From: Pseudomonas sp. BN417 | GTDB taxonomy: Bacteria; Pseudomonadota; Gammaproteobacteria; Pseudomonadales; Pseudomonadaceae | Length of the DNA: 64,000 bases | Assembly: GCF_029871205.1 (NCBI RefSeq) | Contig: NZ_SSOJ01000156.1 | Span: 36,148-100,147, forward strand | Direction of reading: 5' to 3' | Shown here: positions 11,984 through 20,457 of the stretch, in pieces | Position numbering within the stretch: position 1 is the stretch's first letter | Layout of the letters: every line of letters begins with the position of its first letter | The notes under the pieces: model-generated | The model's database searches: none | Told to the model about the DNA's origin: nothing | The model's input: the letters and a program-made list of their open reading frames with translations, nothing else | Made by a program: the position numbers and the translations under genes

Positions 11984-13168
11984 TCAGAGGAAGAAGTCGG
12001 TGCTATCCAACCCCATGCTCACGCCACCCAGGTTCAGCGCGTACTTGCCCGGACAGTTGGCCACGTGGGCGCGGCCGGTGTGGATATCGCGGAAGGCACG
12101 GTTGATGCCGTGTTTGCGGAAGATGGTGGAGGCGCCGCTGTTGTACATCAGGGCTTCCACCGCCTGGGCGCACTTGTCGGGAACTATGGCCGAGTCGTAG
12201 CGCATCTTCACCCGTTCGGCCATGGTCAGCGCCTCACCGGCATTGGCGCGCTGCATCATCAGCTCGAAGTTGCGCAGCAGCACAGTGCGGCATTCGTCCA
12301 CCGTGACCATGGCATTGGCCAGGGCGGTCTGGGCGCCGGGGTCCTGGATGATCTTGCGGCCATCGTTGACCCCGACCCGGCCCTTGTTGGCCTCGACGAA
12401 CAGGTCGATGGCGCCCTGCAGCGCGCCGATGGTCGAGGACGACACCGCCCGCACGAAGATCTGTCCGAAGGGCAGGCGGAACAGCGGTGAGGTGTTCACC
12501 GCATTGCCGGGGCTGTTCTGCATGAAACCGTCGATGGAGCGGTGGGTGCGGTATTCGGGCACGAACACGTCCTCCACCAGCACGTCGTGGGAGCCGGTGG
12601 CCTCCAGGCCCATCACGTCCCAGTTGTCGATGATGCTGTAGTCGTGGCGCGGTACCAGGAAGGTACGGTAGTCCGGGCCGTCGCCTTCCTTCTCCGGCGG
12701 CACCATGGCGCCGAGGAAGGCCCATTGACAGTGCTTGCTGCCCGAGGAGAAGCCCCAGCGGCCACTCAGGCGGAAGCCGCCGTCGACGCGGGTCACCTTG
12801 CCTACCGGCATATAGGACGAGGAGATCAGCACGCTCGAGTCCTGGCCCCAGACATCCTGCGCGGCGCGGTCGTCGAACAGCGCCAGCTGCCAGTTGTGGA
12901 TGGCCACCACGCCCAGCACCCAGGCCGAGGACATGCAGCCTTCGGCGAGGGTCATCTGCACCTCGAAGAAGTCCTTGGGCTCCAGCTCGTAGCCCTCCCA
13001 GCGCGCCGGCTGGAGGATGCGGAAGAAGCCCGCCTCCTGGAAGTCGCGGATGGTCTCCTCGGCCAGCAGGCCGTTCTTCGCGGCCAGCGGCGCGCGCTCG
13101 CGCAGCACCGGCACCAGCTCGCGGGCTCGTTGTTTCAGGCGTTGGCGGATCAGGTCTTGGTCGAGCAT
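11984..13168 (-). CDS. HsaA/TesA2-like flavin-dependent steroid monooxygenase, oxygenase component
   Basis: 394-residue acyl-CoA-dehydrogenase-fold hydroxylase. It resembles HsaA, which 4-hydroxylates the phenolic seco-steroid 3-HSA using reduced flavin from HsaB. Matching landmarks include GFFRILQP, WVLGVVAIHNWQLALFD, ISSSYMPVGK, WGFSSGSKHC and the C-terminal HTGRAHVANCP. These match HsaA better than true acyl-CoA dehydrogenases, and no YEGT/catalytic-Glu segment is present. The start at 13168 follows AGGAG and gives MLDQDLIRQ. The operator at 13238-13256 and an AACAACAA one base before the ATG lie upstream. It is divergent from the hsaB-like gene. Confidence 0.88.
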   Translation of the reverse strand: MLDQDLIRQRLKQRARELVPVLRERAPLAAKNGLLAEETIRDFQEAGFFRILQPARWEGYELEPKDFFEVQMTLAEGCMSSAWVLGVVAIHNWQLALFDDRAAQDVWGQDSSVLISSSYMPVGKVTRVDGGFRLSGRWGFSSGSKHCQWAFLGAMVPPEKEGDGPDYRTFLVPRHDYSIIDNWDVMGLEATGSHDVLVEDVFVPEYRTHRSIDGFMQNSPGNAVNTSPLFRLPFGQIFVRAVSSSTIGALQGAIDLFVEANKGRVGVNDGRKIIQDPGAQTALANAMVTVDECRTVLLRNFELMMQRANAGEALTMAERVKMRYDSAIVPDKCAQAVEALMYNSGASTIFRKHGINRAFRDIHTGRAHVANCPGKYALNLGGVSMGLDSTDFFL

Positions 13169-13169
13169 C

Positions 13170-13177
13170 TTGTTGTT
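13170..13177 (-). promoter_or_regulatory. CA motif between Shine-Dalgarno and ATG of the hsaA-like gene
   Basis: The coding strand reads AGGAGAACAACAAGATG, so AACAACAA fills the whole space between ribosome site and start codon, the best position for Hfq/Crc repression. Confidence 0.65.
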
Positions 13178-13237
13178 CTCCTGTTGAAGGCTTTTCCACC
13201 TATCGCCGGGCATTCAAACAACGGGCAATGACGCGAG

Positions 13238-13256
13238 CATCCTCCAAACGGACCAT
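13238..13256 (-). promoter_or_regulatory. Cluster operator C, upstream of the hsaA-like gene
   Basis: Reads ATGGTCCGTTTGGAGGATG towards the gene; 69 bases separate it from the start at 13168. It matches the consensus except in the first base, the A of TAG and the C/G of GGACG. Confidence 0.65.
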
Positions 13257-13296
13257 ATGGCGAGGGCGGAGATGGGAATCGGCACGGCCTGATTTT

Positions 13297-13394
13297 TGTG
13301 GGGGCGAATTCATTCGCTATGCAGGCCGCAGGCCTGCCCTGCGGGACCCCAGGTGGCAGCTGCGCTGCCATTAGCGAATGAATTCGCCCCCACA
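13297..13394. repeat. REP palindrome between divergent hsaA- and hsaB-like genes
   Basis: Same unit as at 10416-10513 (outer arms TGTGGGGGCGAATTCATTCG). It sits between operators C and D, separating the two divergent promoters. Confidence 0.85.
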
Positions 13395-13424
13395 GGAGAA
13401 GCGGCCTTTGCCACGGCAATCAAA

Positions 13425-13443
13425 CTAGTCCCCTCGGACGATG
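13425..13443 (+). promoter_or_regulatory. Cluster operator D, upstream of the hsaB-like operon
   Basis: Reads CTAGTCCCCTCGGACGATG, a consensus copy with perfect GTCC-N4-GGAC symmetry, 60 bases before the ATG at 13504. Confidence 0.8.
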
Positions 13444-13483
13444 TTGTCCCCGCTGCCCTGGCGAAGAATCGGCAGCACTTGAG

Positions 13484-13491
13484 AACAACAA
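13484..13491 (+). promoter_or_regulatory. CA motif in the hsaB-like leader
   Basis: AACAACAA lies 12 bases before the ATG and directly before the AGAGGG ribosome site. Confidence 0.6.
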
Positions 13492-13503
13492 GAGGGCCGT
13501 GCC

Positions 13504-14010
13504 ATGAGCCAGTCTGATCTGAAAGGCGAAATGCTCCAGGCGATGCGTCGTCTGGCCAAGTCCGTGACCATCATCACCACCAGCAACGGCGAAGAGCGTT
13601 TCGCCATGTCCGCCACGGCGGTGGATTCGCTCTCCACCGAGCCGCCGTCCCTGCTGATCTGCGTGAATCGCACCGCGTCCCTGCACGCCGTGCTGGATGG
13701 CGGGGCGGACTTCTGCGTGAACATCCTCGGCCTGGAACAGGAAGAGCTGTCTCACCTGTGCAGCGGCCCGGTGAAGGGTGAGGCGCGCTTCCAGCGTGGC
13801 GACTGGCGCAACAGTTCCGGCGGCATTCCCTACCTGGGCGATGCCCAGTCGGCCATCCTCTGCCAGCAGGACGGCAAGTTCAGCTACGGCACCCATACCG
13901 TCTTCATCGGCCGCATCGTCGAGATTCACAACAGCGCGGAGATCAGCCCGCTGGTCTATCTCGACGGGACCTATACCACCACCGCCTCATCCCTGGCCGT
14001 GGCCGGCTGA
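13504..14010 (+). CDS. HsaB/TesA1-like flavin reductase
   Basis: 168-residue flavin reductase of the HpaC/HsaB family (split-barrel FMN-binding fold). It supplies reduced flavin to a two-component monooxygenase. Family segments: KSVTIITTSNGEERFAMSATAVDSLSTEPP, ICVNRTASLH, FCVNILGLEQEELS and the C-terminal YGTHTVFIGRIVEI. The HsaA-like partner is encoded divergently next door; the LLM protein could be a second client. First gene of an operon with the ketosteroid dehydrogenase, an SDR and the KshB-like reductase. Confidence 0.88.
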   Translation: MSQSDLKGEMLQAMRRLAKSVTIITTSNGEERFAMSATAVDSLSTEPPSLLICVNRTASLHAVLDGGADFCVNILGLEQEELSHLCSGPVKGEARFQRGDWRNSSGGIPYLGDAQSAILCQQDGKFSYGTHTVFIGRIVEIHNSAEISPLVYLDGTYTTTASSLAVAG

Positions 14011-14019
14011 GGGTTTGCG

Positions 14020-15696
14020 ATGACGGCAATGCAGCAGCATCCGGAAGCACCTCTGCGGGTGGCCGATCCCGGGCAGGTGAAGTGGGATGACAGCGCCGAC
14101 CTGCTGGTCGTCGGCTTCGGCGGCGCGGGCGTATGCGCGGCCCTGGAGGCGCGTGGCCAAGGCACCTCCGTGCTGGCGCTGGAGCGCTTCGCCGGAGGAG
14201 GCGCCACCGCGCGCAGCGGCGGCGTGGTCTATGCCGGCGGCGGTACGCCGCAGCAGGCCGCTGCCGGCGTCGAGGATTCGCCCCAGGCCATGTTCGACTA
14301 CCTGCGCCAGGAAGTCGGTGACGCCGTTTCCGCTGACACCTTGCGGGATTTCTGCAAACGCAGCCGGGATCAACTGGCCTGGCTGCAGCGCCAGGGGGCC
14401 GGTTTCGAGGGCAGCATGCCACCGGTGAAAACCTCCTACCCGAGCGACCAGTACTTCCTCTACTACTCCGGCAACGAGGCCGTGCCGAGCTACGCCCGCC
14501 AGGCGCGGCCGGCGCCCCGTGGGCACCGGGCCCTGGGCAAGGGCATGTCCGGCTACAACTTCTACGCGCCACTCAAGGCCAGCGCCCTGGGGCAGGGCGT
14601 GCGCCTGCGTACCCAGTGCGAAGTACGCCGCCTGGTGCTGGACGCCGCCGGCCGAGTAATCGGCGTCGAGGCGTGGGAACTCCCGGCTGGTAGCCGGGCG
14701 GCGAAGCGCCATGCGCGCCTGGCACGCTGGACCGATGCGCTGCATCCCTATTCGCCGCCCCTGGCCGAGCGCCTGCGCCGCAAGGTGCGCGAGCTGGAGC
14801 TGACCCATGCCGAGCGGCGCCTGATTCGTGCGGATCACGGTGTCCTGCTCAGTGCGGGCGGATTCGTCTTCAACCAGGCGATGCTGACCGTACACGCGCC
14901 GCGCTATCTCGGTGGCCTGCCGCTGGGCACCAGCGGCTGCGACGGCGCCGGCATCCGCCTGGGCAACAGCGCCGGGGGCGCCATGGACCGGATGGAGCGG
15001 GCCAGCGCCTGGCGTTTCATCAATCCGCCGCTGGCCTGGGCCCGTGGCGTGATAGTCAATGCCGCCGGGCAGCGTTACTGCAATGAAGAGGTTTATGGCG
15101 CCAAGCTCGGCCACGCCATGGTCGAAGAACAGGGTGGCCGGGCCATCCTGATCATCAACCGGGCCCTGTACAAGGAAGCCTTTGCGCAGATCGGGCCGGG
15201 CAAGGTCTGGTCCTTCCAGCGACTGCCGGCGCTGCTCAACCTGCTGTTCAACGCGCGCCGCGGCAAGACCCTCAGTCAGCTCGCCGAGCGCACCGGCCTG
15301 CCGCGTGCGGCGCTGGAGCAGACGCTGGTGGCCTACAACGCGGCGGCCCGTGGCGAGCGCGAAGATGCCTGGGGCAAGTCCGCCGGTTTCCTCGCGTCCC
15401 TGGAACAGGGGCCCTGGTATGCGCTGGACCTGTCTTTCGACAGCGCGCTCTACCCCTGTCCGGTCATCACCCTGGGCGGCCTGCGCGTCTGCGAGGGTAG
15501 CGGCCAGGTGCTGGGTGAGGACCGGCAGCCGGTGCCGGGCCTCTACAGCGCCGGTCGCAATGCGGTGGGCGTTGCGTCCAACTTTTACGTGTCCGGCCTG
15601 TCCCTGGCCGATTGTGTCTACTCCGGGCGTCGTGTCGGCGCCCATGTGGCCGGCCTGGTCCGCGCCGCCAAGTCTTCCCAAGGAGAACAACAATGA
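14020..15696 (+). CDS. FAD-dependent 3-ketosteroid dehydrogenase, probably delta-4 (TesI) type
   Basis: 558-residue flavoprotein of the fumarate-reductase/KstD superfamily. The N-terminal Rossmann motif is DLLVVGFGGAGVCAALEA, then GGGATARSGGVVYAGGG. The C terminus is GLYSAGRNAVGVASNFYVSG. In this family a Tyr-x-Ser pair (here Y523-V-S525) marks delta-4-(5alpha)-ketosteroid dehydrogenases as I recall them, while delta-1 enzymes have a YAGAGA-like segment instead. So introduction of the C4-C5 double bond is favoured over delta-1. The stop overlaps the next ATG by 4 bases, indicating coupling. It starts 9 bases after the hsaB-like stop. Confidence 0.75.
   Translation: MTAMQQHPEAPLRVADPGQVKWDDSADLLVVGFGGAGVCAALEARGQGTSVLALERFAGGGATARSGGVVYAGGGTPQQAAAGVEDSPQAMFDYLRQEVGDAVSADTLRDFCKRSRDQLAWLQRQGAGFEGSMPPVKTSYPSDQYFLYYSGNEAVPSYARQARPAPRGHRALGKGMSGYNFYAPLKASALGQGVRLRTQCEVRRLVLDAAGRVIGVEAWELPAGSRAAKRHARLARWTDALHPYSPPLAERLRRKVRELELTHAERRLIRADHGVLLSAGGFVFNQAMLTVHAPRYLGGLPLGTSGCDGAGIRLGNSAGGAMDRMERASAWRFINPPLAWARGVIVNAAGQRYCNEEVYGAKLGHAMVEEQGGRAILIINRALYKEAFAQIGPGKVWSFQRLPALLNLLFNARRGKTLSQLAERTGLPRAALEQTLVAYNAAARGEREDAWGKSAGFLASLEQGPWYALDLSFDSALYPCPVITLGGLRVCEGSGQVLGEDRQPVPGLYSAGRNAVGVASNFYVSGLSLADCVYSGRRVGAHVAGLVRAAKSSQGEQQ
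15686..15693 (+). promoter_or_regulatory. CA motif overlapping the start codon of the SDR at 15693
   Basis: AGGAGAACAACAATG: AACAACAA joins the ribosome site to the ATG and shares its last A. It is internal to the operon, so it would act on translation only. Confidence 0.6.
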
Positions 15697-16451
15697 AACG
15701 AGTCGAAGGCAAGGTTTGCATCGTCACCGGCGCCGCCAGTGGCGTGGGACGCGAAGACGCGCTGCTGCTGGCCAGCGAGGGTGCGAAGGTGGTGCTCACC
15801 GACCTCAACGAGGAGGCCGGCCGCCAGGTGGCTGCCGAAATCGGCGACAACGCGCTCTTCGTCCGCCAGGACATCGCCAGCGAGGCGGATTGGCAGAACG
15901 TCATCAAGCTCACCCTGGAAAAGTTCGGTCGCCTCGACGTCCTGGTGAACAACGCCGCCATCCTGGTCCTCGCCAGCATCGAGGACACCAGCCTGGAACT
16001 CTGGCAGAAGGTGCAGCGGATCAACAGCGACGGCTACTTCCTCGGCTGCAAGTACGCCATCGCGGCGATGAAGGACAGTGGCGGCGGCTCCATCATCAAT
16101 ATGTCCTCGGTGGCGGCCCTGGGCGGCCTGCCGCTGTTCTGCGCCTACTCCGCCTCCAAGGGCGCGGTAGCGGCGCTGACCCGCTCGATAGCGATGCACT
16201 GCAAGCAGCAGGGCTACCGCATCCGCTGCAACAGCGTGCACCCGGACGGCATCAACACCCCCATGACCCAGGCCCTGGCCGGCGGCCAGCCGATTCCCCA
16301 GGAAGAGCTGGACAAGAACCCGATGAACCGTATGTGCGCGCCGCGCGACATCGCCAACATGGTGCTCTTCCTCGCCTCGGACGAATCGCGTTTCGTCAGC
16401 GGCAGCGAGTTGCGCATCGACAACGCGCAATTGATCGGCGGCGTCGCCTGA
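15693..16451 (+). CDS. Short-chain dehydrogenase/reductase (hydroxysteroid dehydrogenase-like)
   Basis: 252-residue classical SDR. NAD(P) motif GAASGVG, structural NNAA, catalytic Ser in IINMSSVAAL and Tyr/Lys in YSASKG. The acidic residue after beta-2 (LTDLNEEAG) favours NAD. It lies between the ketosteroid dehydrogenase and the KshB-like reductase, so oxidation of a steroid alcohol is the simplest idea; which position is unknown. The start at 15693 follows AGGAG and overlaps the previous stop. Confidence 0.85.
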   Translation: MKRVEGKVCIVTGAASGVGREDALLLASEGAKVVLTDLNEEAGRQVAAEIGDNALFVRQDIASEADWQNVIKLTLEKFGRLDVLVNNAAILVLASIEDTSLELWQKVQRINSDGYFLGCKYAIAAMKDSGGGSIINMSSVAALGGLPLFCAYSASKGAVAALTRSIAMHCKQQGYRIRCNSVHPDGINTPMTQALAGGQPIPQEELDKNPMNRMCAPRDIANMVLFLASDESRFVSGSELRIDNAQLIGGVA

Positions 16452-16464
16452 AGCGGAGAGAACC

Positions 16465-17523
16465 ATGGGTAGTGCGCAGCCACTTGTGATCGAACCCCAG
16501 CAGTCCGGCAGCTTCCAGTTGGAAGTGGCCGAGGTGATTGCCGAAACCCACGACAGCCGCTCGCTGGTGCTGCGGATTCCGGCGGGGCTGGAGGAACGCT
16601 TCCGCTACAAGCCGGGGCAGTTCCTCAGCTTCCGCGTGGCGCTCGGCGGCAAGCGGCTGACGCGCTGCTACTCGATGTCCAGCTCGCCGGATTGCGACAG
16701 CCTGCCCAAGGTCACCATCAAACGGGTGGACGGCGGCCGGGTGTCCAACTGGTTCAACGACGAGGTGCGCGCCGGCGATGTGCTGGACGTGCTGCCGCCG
16801 GCCGGGCACTTCCACCTGCGTCCCGGCGAGCACGACCTGGTGCTGTTCGGTGGTGGCTCGGGGATCACCCCGGTGTTCTCCATTCTCAAGTCGGCGCTGA
16901 AGACCAGCCAGCGCCGCATCAAGCTGGTGTACGCCAACCGCGACGAGGCTTCGGTGATCTTCCGCGACGAGCTGCGGGCCATCGCCAAGGCCCATGTGGA
17001 GCGGCTGGAAGTGGTGCACGTGCTGGACTCGGTGCAGGGCTTCCTCACCGATGGCGAAGTGCGCCAGCTGGTGCGCGGCCACGCCGGTGCGGAGTTCTAC
17101 ATCTGCGGGCCGGGGCCGTTCATGGACACCGTGGAGCGTGCCCTGCTGGCGGCCGGCGAGGACATGGCGCGGATCCATGTGGAGCGCTTTGTCTCGCCGC
17201 CCGATCCGGACCAGCAGGAGGCCGTCGCCGTGCCGGCCGGCACCGACGTCGAGCAGCTGCTGGTGGAACTGGACGGCCAGCTCGCCGAGGTGCCGACGCA
17301 ACCCGGCGAGACCTTGCTGCAGAGTTGCAGGGCGGCCGGCCTGGATGTGCCCTATTCCTGCGAGGAGGGCTTCTGCGGCGCCTGCATGTGCACGGTGGAA
17401 GAGGGCGAAGTGATCCTCTCCCGCAACGATATTCTCAGCCCCGCCGAACTGGCCGAAGGCTGGACCCTGGCGTGCCAGGGCCGCCCGGGCAGCGCGCGGC
17501 TGAAACTGAAGTTCCCGGGGTGA
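16465..17523 (+). CDS. KshB-like ferredoxin-NAD(P)H reductase for a Rieske steroid oxygenase
   Basis: 352-residue three-domain electron transfer protein. The FAD domain has the RCYSMSSSP motif (residues about 72-80), the NAD domain has FGGGSGITPVFSILKS and YICGPGPFMD, and a C-terminal plant-type [2Fe-2S] domain carries C-x4-C-x2-C in SCEEGFCGACMC with a fourth Cys in LACQGRPG. Order and spacing match KshB, the reductase of 3-ketosteroid 9alpha-hydroxylase. Its likely partner is the Rieske oxygenase encoded at 31323. Last gene of its operon; a clear terminator follows. Confidence 0.88.
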   Translation: MGSAQPLVIEPQQSGSFQLEVAEVIAETHDSRSLVLRIPAGLEERFRYKPGQFLSFRVALGGKRLTRCYSMSSSPDCDSLPKVTIKRVDGGRVSNWFNDEVRAGDVLDVLPPAGHFHLRPGEHDLVLFGGGSGITPVFSILKSALKTSQRRIKLVYANRDEASVIFRDELRAIAKAHVERLEVVHVLDSVQGFLTDGEVRQLVRGHAGAEFYICGPGPFMDTVERALLAAGEDMARIHVERFVSPPDPDQQEAVAVPAGTDVEQLLVELDGQLAEVPTQPGETLLQSCRAAGLDVPYSCEEGFCGACMCTVEEGEVILSRNDILSPAELAEGWTLACQGRPGSARLKLKFPG

Positions 17524-17580
17524 CAGCCGGGGGCTGCCGCCCTGCCGGGTGGTATTGAGCGTGTATGTCTGTGCCTTTAT

Positions 17581-17606
17581 GCCCGGCTTCGGCCGGGTAT
17601 TTTTTT
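17581..17606 (+). terminator. Intrinsic terminator after the hsaB-like operon
   Basis: GCCCGGC stem with a TTCG tetraloop, GCCGGG, then TATTTTTTT: a classic Rho-independent terminator 57 bases after the KshB-like stop. Confidence 0.9.
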
Positions 17607-17682
17607 GATGGGTTTCGCTTCGCTCTACGCCATCCTACGAAGCTTCGGCCGGGTCATTTCCTTGCAGGCGGGGCACCGGATC

Positions 17683-17724
17683 TTGTGGGAGCGAATTCAT
17701 TCGCGATTGAAATCGCTCCCACAA
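17683..17724. repeat. Short REP palindrome
   Basis: TTGTGGGAGCGA at 17683-17694 pairs with TCGCTCCCACAA at 17713-17724; the loop contains ATTCATTCGCGATTGAAA. A single-unit relative of the GAATTC-type REPs. Confidence 0.8.
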
Positions 17725-17753
17725 CATGGAGCCTCCCACGCTGCGATACGGGC

Positions 17754-17772
17754 GTAGTCCCAACGGACGATC
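17754..17772 (+). promoter_or_regulatory. Cluster operator E, upstream of the SDR-fadD3 operon
   Basis: Reads GTAGTCCCAACGGACGATC, 67 bases before the ATG at 17840. A possible -10 (TAGACT, 17793-17798) starts 20 bases after it, which would put the operator over the -35 region, fitting an activator site. Confidence 0.75.
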
Positions 17773-17816
17773 ACTCCTGACCACTCCAGGGGTAGACTCC
17801 GCGAAAACCCCATTCC

Positions 17817-17824
17817 AAGAACAA
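17817..17824 (+). promoter_or_regulatory. CA-type motif in the leader of the SDR at 17840
   Basis: AAGAACAA fits AAnAAnAA and lies 15 bases before the ATG. Confidence 0.45.
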
Positions 17825-17839
17825 CCAACGAGGTTCCCC

Positions 17840-18613
17840 ATGGCACGTCTGTCTAGCAAGGTCGCGGTCATCACTGGTGCTGCTTCGGGTATTGGCCTGG
17901 CCTGCGTCCGGCGCTTCGCCGCCGAGGGCGCGCAAGTGGTCGGGCTGGATGTCGGCGAACCGCGTGCGGATGTTGCCGCCAGTCTCGAGGGCCTGAGCCC
18001 GGCGCCGCTATTCCTGAGCCTGGACGTACGTGACGAGGCGCGGGTGCAGGCGGTGATGGAGGAGGTGGTGCAGCGCTTTGGCCGCATCGACGCCCTGGTC
18101 AACGCTGCCGGCATCGCCAGCCGGGGCAGCATCACCGAGACGACCACCGAGGAGTGGCGCCGGGTGCTGGATATCCACCTCACCGGCAGCATGCTCACCA
18201 GCAAGTACGCCCTAGTACCCATGCTCGCGCAGAAGAGTGGCTCGATCATCAACTTCGGCTCGATCTTCGGCCTGCAGGGTTGTGACGGCAACGCGGCGTA
18301 CAACACCGCCAAGGGCGGGATCAGCCAGCTCACCCGTTCCATGGCCATCGACTTCGGCCACGCCAATATCCGCGTCAACGGCATCTGCCCGGGCCTGATC
18401 GACACCCCCATGACCCAGATGGTCAAGGAGCAGGAGGCCTTCCACGCCTTCTTCGCCTCGCAGCACATGCTCTGCCGTGCCGGGCGTCCGGACGAGGTGG
18501 CCAGCGTCGCGCTCTTCCTCGCTTCGGATGATGCCTCTTTCGTCAGCGGCCAGATGATCGCCGTGGACGGTGGCTTCTCCGCCGGCCGTCGCTTCGCGCC
18601 GCCGCAAGCCTGA
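17840..18613 (+). CDS. Short-chain dehydrogenase/reductase
   Basis: 257-residue classical SDR: GAASGIG cofactor motif, VNAAG in place of NNAG, Ser in IINFGSIFGL and catalytic YNTAKG. LDVG after beta-2 suggests NAD. C terminus FVSGQMIAVDGGFSAGR is typical. First gene of a two-gene operon with a FadD3-like ligase 64 bases downstream. The start is chosen because GAGG precedes it and the family N terminus (MARLSSKVAVITG) begins there. Confidence 0.85.
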   Translation: MARLSSKVAVITGAASGIGLACVRRFAAEGAQVVGLDVGEPRADVAASLEGLSPAPLFLSLDVRDEARVQAVMEEVVQRFGRIDALVNAAGIASRGSITETTTEEWRRVLDIHLTGSMLTSKYALVPMLAQKSGSIINFGSIFGLQGCDGNAAYNTAKGGISQLTRSMAIDFGHANIRVNGICPGLIDTPMTQMVKEQEAFHAFFASQHMLCRAGRPDEVASVALFLASDDASFVSGQMIAVDGGFSAGRRFAPPQA

Positions 18614-18677
18614 TTCCCCAGCCATTTCCGCGGCCTGCTCCTGCCGGCCGCTGTCCCCTCGCGCCCGAGAAAAGCCC

Positions 18678-20246
18678 ATGCCCAACCTGGAATGCGCCCT
18701 GACCATCCCTGAACTGCTGGCCGCCGCCGCGACGAGTTACGGCGAGTCCATGGCCATCGAGGACGAAAGCACCCGTATCAGTTACCACCAGCTCGACCAG
18801 CTGCGCCGCCGGGCCGCCCAAGCCCTGCTGGCGCTGGATGTACAGGTTGGCGAGCGGGTGGCCATCTGGGCGCCGAACATCCATGAGTGGATAGTCGCCG
18901 CTGTCGCCTTGCAGAGCGTGGGCGCCGTGCTGGTGCCGTTGAACACGCGGATGAAGGGGGCCGAGGCCGGCTTCATCCTGCGCGAGAGCGGCGCCAGCCT
19001 CCTGTTCGTCGTCGGGCAGTTCCTCGGCACCGACTACCCGGCGCTGCTGTCCGGTGAGGCGTTGCCGGAACTGCGCAGGCGCATCTGCCTGCGTGGGGAG
19101 GCGGAGGGCTGCCTGGGCTGGGATGCTTTCATGGCCCTGGGCGCCGAAGTCTCGCCGGCGGAGCTGGCGGTGCGCGAGGCGGAGGTCGACGAGCACAGCC
19201 TGTCGGACCTGCTGTTCACCTCCGGCACCACCGGCAAGCCGAAGGGCGTGATGACCGCCCATGGCCAGAACCTGCGCATCGTCCGCGACTGGAGCGCCAT
19301 GGTCGGCCTGCGTCAGGGCGACCGCTACCTGATCGTCAATCCCTTTTTCCACAGTTTCGGCTACAAGGCCGGTTGGCTGGCGGCGCTGTTGCGCGGCTGC
19401 TGCATCCTTCCGCAGCAGGTGTTCGACGTGCCGGTGATGCTGGAGCGCATCGCCCGCGAACGGATCAATGTGCTGCCTGGCCCGCCGACCCTGTACCAAT
19501 CCATCCTCAGCTTCCCCGGCCGTGAGCGCTACGACCTCTCCAGCCTGCGGGTGGCGGTGACGGGCGCCGCCTCGGTGCCGGTGGAAATGGTCAGGCGCAT
19601 GGCCAGCGAGCTTGGTTTCGAGACCATAGTCACGGCCTACGGCCTGACCGAAGCGTGCGGCTTCGTCACCATCTGCCGCCCCGGTGATTCGGCCGAGCGG
19701 GTGGCCACCACCTCCGGTCGCGCCTTCCCGGATGTGGAAGTGCGCTGCGTGGACGCCGCCGGTAACCCGGTGCCGCCCGGCGAACCGGGAGAGCTGCTGG
19801 TACGCGGCTACAACCTGATGAAGGGCTACTTCAACAACCCTGAAGCCACGGCCGAGGCCATAGACGCCGAGGGCTGGCTGCACACCGGCGATATCGGTGT
19901 GCTCGACGAAGCGGGCTACCTGCGGATCACCGACCGCATCAAGGACATGTTCATCACCGGCGGCTTCAACGTGTACCCGGCGGAGATCGAGCTGGTGATC
20001 CTGCGTTATCCGGGCGTCGCGCAGGCGGCGGTGATCGGTATTCCCGACGAGCGTCTGGGCGAAGTGGCCATGGCCTTCCTCCTGCCCGCTGCCGGCCAGC
20101 GCCTGGACACCGGCGAGTTCCTCGCCTGGTGCCGCGAGCAGATGGCCAACTACAAGGTGCCGCGCCGAGCGCTGCTGCTCGACGCGATGCCGCTGAATGC
20201 CGCCGGCAAGGTCACCAAGGACGCGCTGCGCGCCCTGGCGGGGTAG
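18678..20246 (+). CDS. FadD3-like acyl-CoA synthetase, copy 1
   Basis: 522-residue AMP-forming ligase. The ATP motif is LLFTSGTTGKPKG, with the FadD3-like NPFFHSFGYKAGWLAALLRG, LPGPPTLYQSIL and TAYGLTEACG segments. The adenylate motif GWLHTGDIG and the C-terminal lysine region (NAAGKVTKDALR) are intact. FadD3 activates HIP, the C/D-ring propanoate left after steroid A/B-ring removal, with CoA. The protein is clearly related to the ligase at 36645 over its whole length. Two ligases suggest different substrates, for instance HIP and a hydroxylated HIP or a side chain. Confidence 0.85.
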   Translation: MPNLECALTIPELLAAAATSYGESMAIEDESTRISYHQLDQLRRRAAQALLALDVQVGERVAIWAPNIHEWIVAAVALQSVGAVLVPLNTRMKGAEAGFILRESGASLLFVVGQFLGTDYPALLSGEALPELRRRICLRGEAEGCLGWDAFMALGAEVSPAELAVREAEVDEHSLSDLLFTSGTTGKPKGVMTAHGQNLRIVRDWSAMVGLRQGDRYLIVNPFFHSFGYKAGWLAALLRGCCILPQQVFDVPVMLERIARERINVLPGPPTLYQSILSFPGRERYDLSSLRVAVTGAASVPVEMVRRMASELGFETIVTAYGLTEACGFVTICRPGDSAERVATTSGRAFPDVEVRCVDAAGNPVPPGEPGELLVRGYNLMKGYFNNPEATAEAIDAEGWLHTGDIGVLDEAGYLRITDRIKDMFITGGFNVYPAEIELVILRYPGVAQAAVIGIPDERLGEVAMAFLLPAAGQRLDTGEFLAWCREQMANYKVPRRALLLDAMPLNAAGKVTKDALRALAG

Positions 20247-20310
20247 ATTCTATGTTCGCTTGCAAGCCTGTTGGCCAATCAAGGTGGGGTCAAAAGGCTT
20301 GCCGCTTTTC

Positions 20311-20408
20311 TGTGGGGGCGAATTCATTCGCGAACCGGACCGCAGGTTCGGCCTGGGAGTCAGCTTGGGGCTGCTGCGCAGCCCTTAGCGAATGAATTCG
20401 CCCCCACA
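20311..20408. repeat. REP palindrome between convergent genes
   Basis: Third full unit of the TGTGGGGGCGAATTC family, filling most of the 211 bases between the ligase stop and the stop of the convergent luxR gene. It may act as a transcript end for either gene. Confidence 0.85.
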
Positions 20409-20457
20409 ACAAGGGTTCCACGACACTCCGTGGCAGTCTGGAGAAGCCCACTCCGGC

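Noticed and set aside
11984..13168. Reading the hsaA-like gene as an acyl-CoA dehydrogenase
   Set aside because: The detailed landmarks (VAIHNWQLALFD, HTGRAHVANCP) fit HsaA-type hydroxylases and a flavin reductase gene lies divergent to it.
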